DNA from: SZUA-430 sp034440355
GTDB taxonomy: Bacteria > Pseudomonadota > Alphaproteobacteria > Micropepsales > Micropepsaceae
DNA: 32,857 bases
NCBI GenBank assembly: GCA_034440355.1
Contig: JAWXBY010000184.1
Coordinates: 1 to 32,857, forward strand
Reading direction: 5' to 3'
Shown here: piece after piece, positions 30,453 through 32,857 of the stretch
Layout of the letters: the number at the start of each line of letters is the position of its first letter
Numbering within the stretch: the first letter of the stretch is position 1
Notes under the pieces: generated by a model
Databases searched by the model: none
Told to the model about the DNA's origin: nothing
The model's input: only the letters and a program-made list of their open reading frames with translations
Translations under genes and position numbers: made by a program

Positions 30453-30956
30453 ATGACCGAAGTGAGTATTCATCGTTGGCCGACGCCTTCCCTGACCGGC
30501 GATCTGGTGCGTGGCACGCTTGCCACCGGTGTTTCGTTTCTCTTTCTGCTGGTGTCGCCCATCGGTTCGATCGCGTTTTGGGGGATGCTGGGTTTGACCA
30601 TCCTGTTCGCGCTCTATTTGATAACCAGCGTGTCGCGGATAACGAGTGTGGTCGAAGTGGACGATCAGGGTATCAAGCTGAGCGGCGGGTTGTTCGGGCG
30701 GCGCGCCATTTCTTGGGCGCGGCTGCAGAAGTTTGAGTTGCGCTATTTTCCGTTGAGCCGGGATCGCACGCGGGGGTGGATGGATTTGAAGCTGACGGGT
30801 GACGGGCAGACGATTTCGATCGATGATCGGTTGGACCGGTTCAGCGAGGTTTTGGCGCGCGCTTGGGTTGGCGCGCGGGCCGCGGATGTCGGGATCTCGG
30901 ATGCGACGCATCACAATTTGACAGCGGCGGGGATTTTGCCGCGTGCGAAGAATTGA
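30453..30956 (+). CDS. Small membrane protein with PH-domain-like C-terminus
   Basis: I do not recognise a named family. The 167 residues have two hydrophobic segments (about 24-42 and 44-60) followed by a beta-rich part with VVEVDDQGIKLSGGLFGRRAISW and FELRYFPLSRDRTRGWMDLKL, which is the pattern of bacterial PH-like (DUF-type) proteins. The short helix at the end (about 125-160) is amphipathic. It lies 4 bp upstream of the peptide-type ABC ATPase, so it is likely co-transcribed with it, but no functional link is known. Confidence 0.7.
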   Translation: MTEVSIHRWPTPSLTGDLVRGTLATGVSFLFLLVSPIGSIAFWGMLGLTILFALYLITSVSRITSVVEVDDQGIKLSGGLFGRRAISWARLQKFELRYFPLSRDRTRGWMDLKLTGDGQTISIDDRLDRFSEVLARAWVGARAADVGISDATHHNLTAAGILPRAKN

Positions 30957-30960
30957 GCGC

Positions 30961-32799
30961 ATGGCCGACGTTCTGACAGTCGACAATCTGACGGTTGGGT
31001 TTCGCAGCGGCAAGCAAGTCGCGCAGATTCTGAAGGGCGTGAGCTTTTCCGTGCCGCAGGGCAAGACCGTGGCGTTGGTCGGCGAGAGCGGATCGGGGAA
31101 GTCGACGATCGGGTCTGCCGTGATGGGCCTTTTGCCGGCGGGCAAGACCGAGCAGGCGGGGCGTATCGTGTTTCGTGAGCCGGGGGCGGCGCGGGAGATC
31201 GATCTCTCAAAGCCCTCCGCGCGCGATTATGGCTGGCTGCGCGGCAATCGGATTGCGTTGGCGTTTCAAGAGCCGTCTGCGGCGCTGTCGCCGGTCGTCA
31301 GTATCGGCGCGATGCTGATGGAGCATCTGCAGACGCATCAAAAACTTTCGAGCAGTGCTGCGAAGCGGCGGGTGATTGAGGTTTTGGCGCGGGTCGGGTT
31401 TCCCGATCCTGAGGCGGCGTTCGGGCGTTATCCGTTCGAGTTGTCTGGTGGGTTGCGGCAGCGGGCGATGTTGGCGTCGGCGCTGGTTTGTAAGCCTGCG
31501 CTTGTGATTGCGGATGAGCCGACGTCGGCGTTGGACGTGACGGTGCAGGCGTTGGCGTTGAAGTTGCTCGCCGATTTGCAGGATGAGATGGGGTTGAGTC
31601 TTCTCTTCATCACGCATGATTTCGGCGTCGTCGCGAATGTCGCCGACTATGTGATCGTTTTGCGCGACGGCCTTGTTGTCGAGCAAGGCTCGGTGCGCGA
31701 GGTGTTGACTGACCCCAAATCGGATTATGCGCGCGCTTTGCTTGCGGCGGTGCCCCGGCTTGAGGGTGAGCCGTTCGTTCTCAATCCGCCGCATGCGAGC
31801 AGTGGGTCGATTCAGGCGCTAGGACCCGTTTGGAGCAAGCGCATCGGACCGCCGGCGGGTGAGCCGTTGATCGAGATCGTCGATGTCAGCAAGCGCTTCA
31901 CGGCGCGCAAGCGTAGCGGTGGGGTGGAGACGGATACGGTCGAGGCTGTGCTGGGCGTCAATCTTACGATCAATGCCGGCGAGTGCGTCGGGTTGGTGGG
32001 CGAGAGCGGGTGCGGGAAGTCGACACTGTCGAAGATGATCATGCGCGCGTTGACGCCGGACTCAGGGACGATCCGGATCAACGATGGGAAGGGCATGATG
32101 TCGGTGCCCGATCTGTCGGGCGAGGCGCTGATGCAATATCGCGCGCGGGTGCAGTATGTGTTTCAGGATCCGTTCGCGTCGCTGAACCAGCGCATGACGG
32201 CGGAAGAGATCGTCACCGAACCGTTTGTTATTCATGGGCTGGGGACGCCCGCGCAACGCCTGCGGTGGGCGGCGGCGCTGTTTGAGATGGTGGGGTTGGA
32301 TCGGATGATGCTGATGCGCCACCCGAATGCGTTTTCGGGCGGGCAGCGGCAGCGTATCGGGATCGCGCGGGCGTTGGCGTTGGGGCCCGACCTCTTGATT
32401 TGCGATGAGCCGGTTTCGGCACTGGACGTATCGGTTCAGTCGCAGATTTTGGGTTTGCTCGACGGGTTGCGGCAGGACCTTGGGGTCGCCAGTTTGTTCG
32501 TCAGTCACAATTTGGCGGTTGTGCGGGCGATTGCGGCCAAGGTGTACGTGATGTGCCGGGGGCGGATCGTGGAAGCGGCGCCTGTTGCCGAACTGTTCGC
32601 GAATCCGCGGCATCCCTACACAAAGGCGCTTCTGGCGGCCAATCCGGAGCCCGATCCGGACAGGAAGTTGGATTTGGGCGCGTTGATGCACGGGCGGGCG
32701 TCCGATCCTGCTGCTTGGCCCGAGCCTTACCGGCTGTCGCGGGGCGCGAAGGCGCGCTATGAGACCGTCGGCGAAGGCCATATTGTGGCGGTCGCTTGA
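30961..32799 (+). CDS. yejF: Duplicated-NBD ABC transporter ATPase (dipeptide/oligopeptide type, YejF-like)
   Basis: A 612-residue protein with two complete ABC ATPase domains in tandem, as in the peptide importers YejF/DppD-DppF. NBD1 has GESGSGKSTIG, ELSGGLRQRAMLASAL, and LVIADEPTSALDV with THDFGVVA. NBD2 has GESGCGKSTLSK, FQDPFASLNQRM, FSGGQRQRIGIARAL, LLICDEPVSALDV and VSHNLAVVR. The NBD1 signature is LSGGL instead of LSGGQ. The NBD2 tail with HPYTKALLAANPEPDP is the usual oligopeptide-binding (oligo_HPY) region, confirming the peptide/nickel-type family. The ATG at 30961 is used; an in-frame GTG upstream lies in the preceding gene. Permease and binding protein genes are presumably to the right. 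Confidence 0.92.
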   Translation: MADVLTVDNLTVGFRSGKQVAQILKGVSFSVPQGKTVALVGESGSGKSTIGSAVMGLLPAGKTEQAGRIVFREPGAAREIDLSKPSARDYGWLRGNRIALAFQEPSAALSPVVSIGAMLMEHLQTHQKLSSSAAKRRVIEVLARVGFPDPEAAFGRYPFELSGGLRQRAMLASALVCKPALVIADEPTSALDVTVQALALKLLADLQDEMGLSLLFITHDFGVVANVADYVIVLRDGLVVEQGSVREVLTDPKSDYARALLAAVPRLEGEPFVLNPPHASSGSIQALGPVWSKRIGPPAGEPLIEIVDVSKRFTARKRSGGVETDTVEAVLGVNLTINAGECVGLVGESGCGKSTLSKMIMRALTPDSGTIRINDGKGMMSVPDLSGEALMQYRARVQYVFQDPFASLNQRMTAEEIVTEPFVIHGLGTPAQRLRWAAALFEMVGLDRMMLMRHPNAFSGGQRQRIGIARALALGPDLLICDEPVSALDVSVQSQILGLLDGLRQDLGVASLFVSHNLAVVRAIAAKVYVMCRGRIVEAAPVAELFANPRHPYTKALLAANPEPDPDRKLDLGALMHGRASDPAAWPEPYRLSRGAKARYETVGEGHIVAVA

Positions 32800-32833
32800 A
32801 CCCCTTTCGCTGATCTTTGTCCCGAGGGCCGGC

Positions 32834-32857
32834 ATGATGCGTTTGACCTGCGCCGCC
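32834..32857 (+). CDS. Possible start of the next gene (partial)
   Basis: Two adjacent ATGs (32834 and 32837) follow GAGGG and open a frame MMRLTCAA that runs to the window edge. A basic residue followed by hydrophobic ones could begin a signal peptide, which would suit a periplasmic peptide-binding protein next to the ABC ATPase. Only eight codons are visible, so this is a weak call. Confidence 0.3.

Overview
The window is a GC-rich stretch of a bacterial chromosome, most likely from an alphaproteobacterium. The gene order dapF-mtaB-ftsY-yciB, the block ffh-rpsP-rimM-trmD-rplS, and the kinds of accessory genes all fit that class. I cannot name the genus. Genes are tightly packed, with many 1-8 bp start/stop overlaps. 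There is no transposase, phage gene, rRNA, tRNA or CRISPR array.

Layout. (1) 1-4236, minus strand: the 5' part of leuC (cut by the window edge), a PNPOx-like flavoprotein, xthA, a probable ~150-nt small RNA with its own promoter and terminator, and a class III aminotransferase. (2) 4408-7538, plus strand: a REP pair, then nth overlapping a membrane-bound M28 peptidase gene. (3) 7535-11370, minus strand: dapF-mtaB-ftsY, translationally coupled, then yciB; a short repeat has been absorbed into the 3' end of mtaB. (4) 11533-13632, plus strand: a secreted S9 prolyl oligopeptidase-type enzyme. (5) 14025-18099, plus strand: the SRP/ribosome block ffh, rpsP, rimM, trmD, rplS, plus a GNAT acetyltransferase coupled to rplS; then a secreted hypothetical protein (18159-18992). 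(6) 18996-20836, minus strand: an operon of ArsR-type repressor, fatty-acid desaturase and GNAT, with a likely operator in front. (7) 20837-21174: a gene-free spacer with a perfect 27-bp inverted repeat. (8) 21175-24759, minus strand: an unusual ABC protein, a cyclic-nucleotide-binding protein and a hotdog thioesterase. (9) 24844-30236, plus strand, divergent from (8): five overlapping genes, namely two MurG-like and two GT4 glycosyltransferases and a polysaccharide-deacetylase-like protein. (10) 30453-32799, plus strand: a PH-domain-like membrane protein and a double-NBD peptide-type ABC ATPase, with a possible next gene cut off at the edge.

The housekeeping parts make a coherent set: FtsY and Ffh are receptor and targeting protein of the SRP pathway, RpsP/RimM/TrmD/RplS build and modify the translation apparatus, MtaB modifies tRNA, DapF makes meso-diaminopimelate, and Nth and XthA act in base-excision repair.

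The most interesting part is 21.2-30.2 kb. A divergent pair of compact operons joins an ABC-type membrane protein, whose nucleotide-binding domain has lost its Walker A Ser/Thr, both Walker B acidic residues and the H-loop His and carries a very long insertion, to a cNMP sensor and a complete-looking glycan-building gene set. I read it as a candidate uncharacterised envelope-glycan or glycolipid system. The second item worth following is the small RNA at 2566-2718, which displays an anti-Shine-Dalgarno-like loop.
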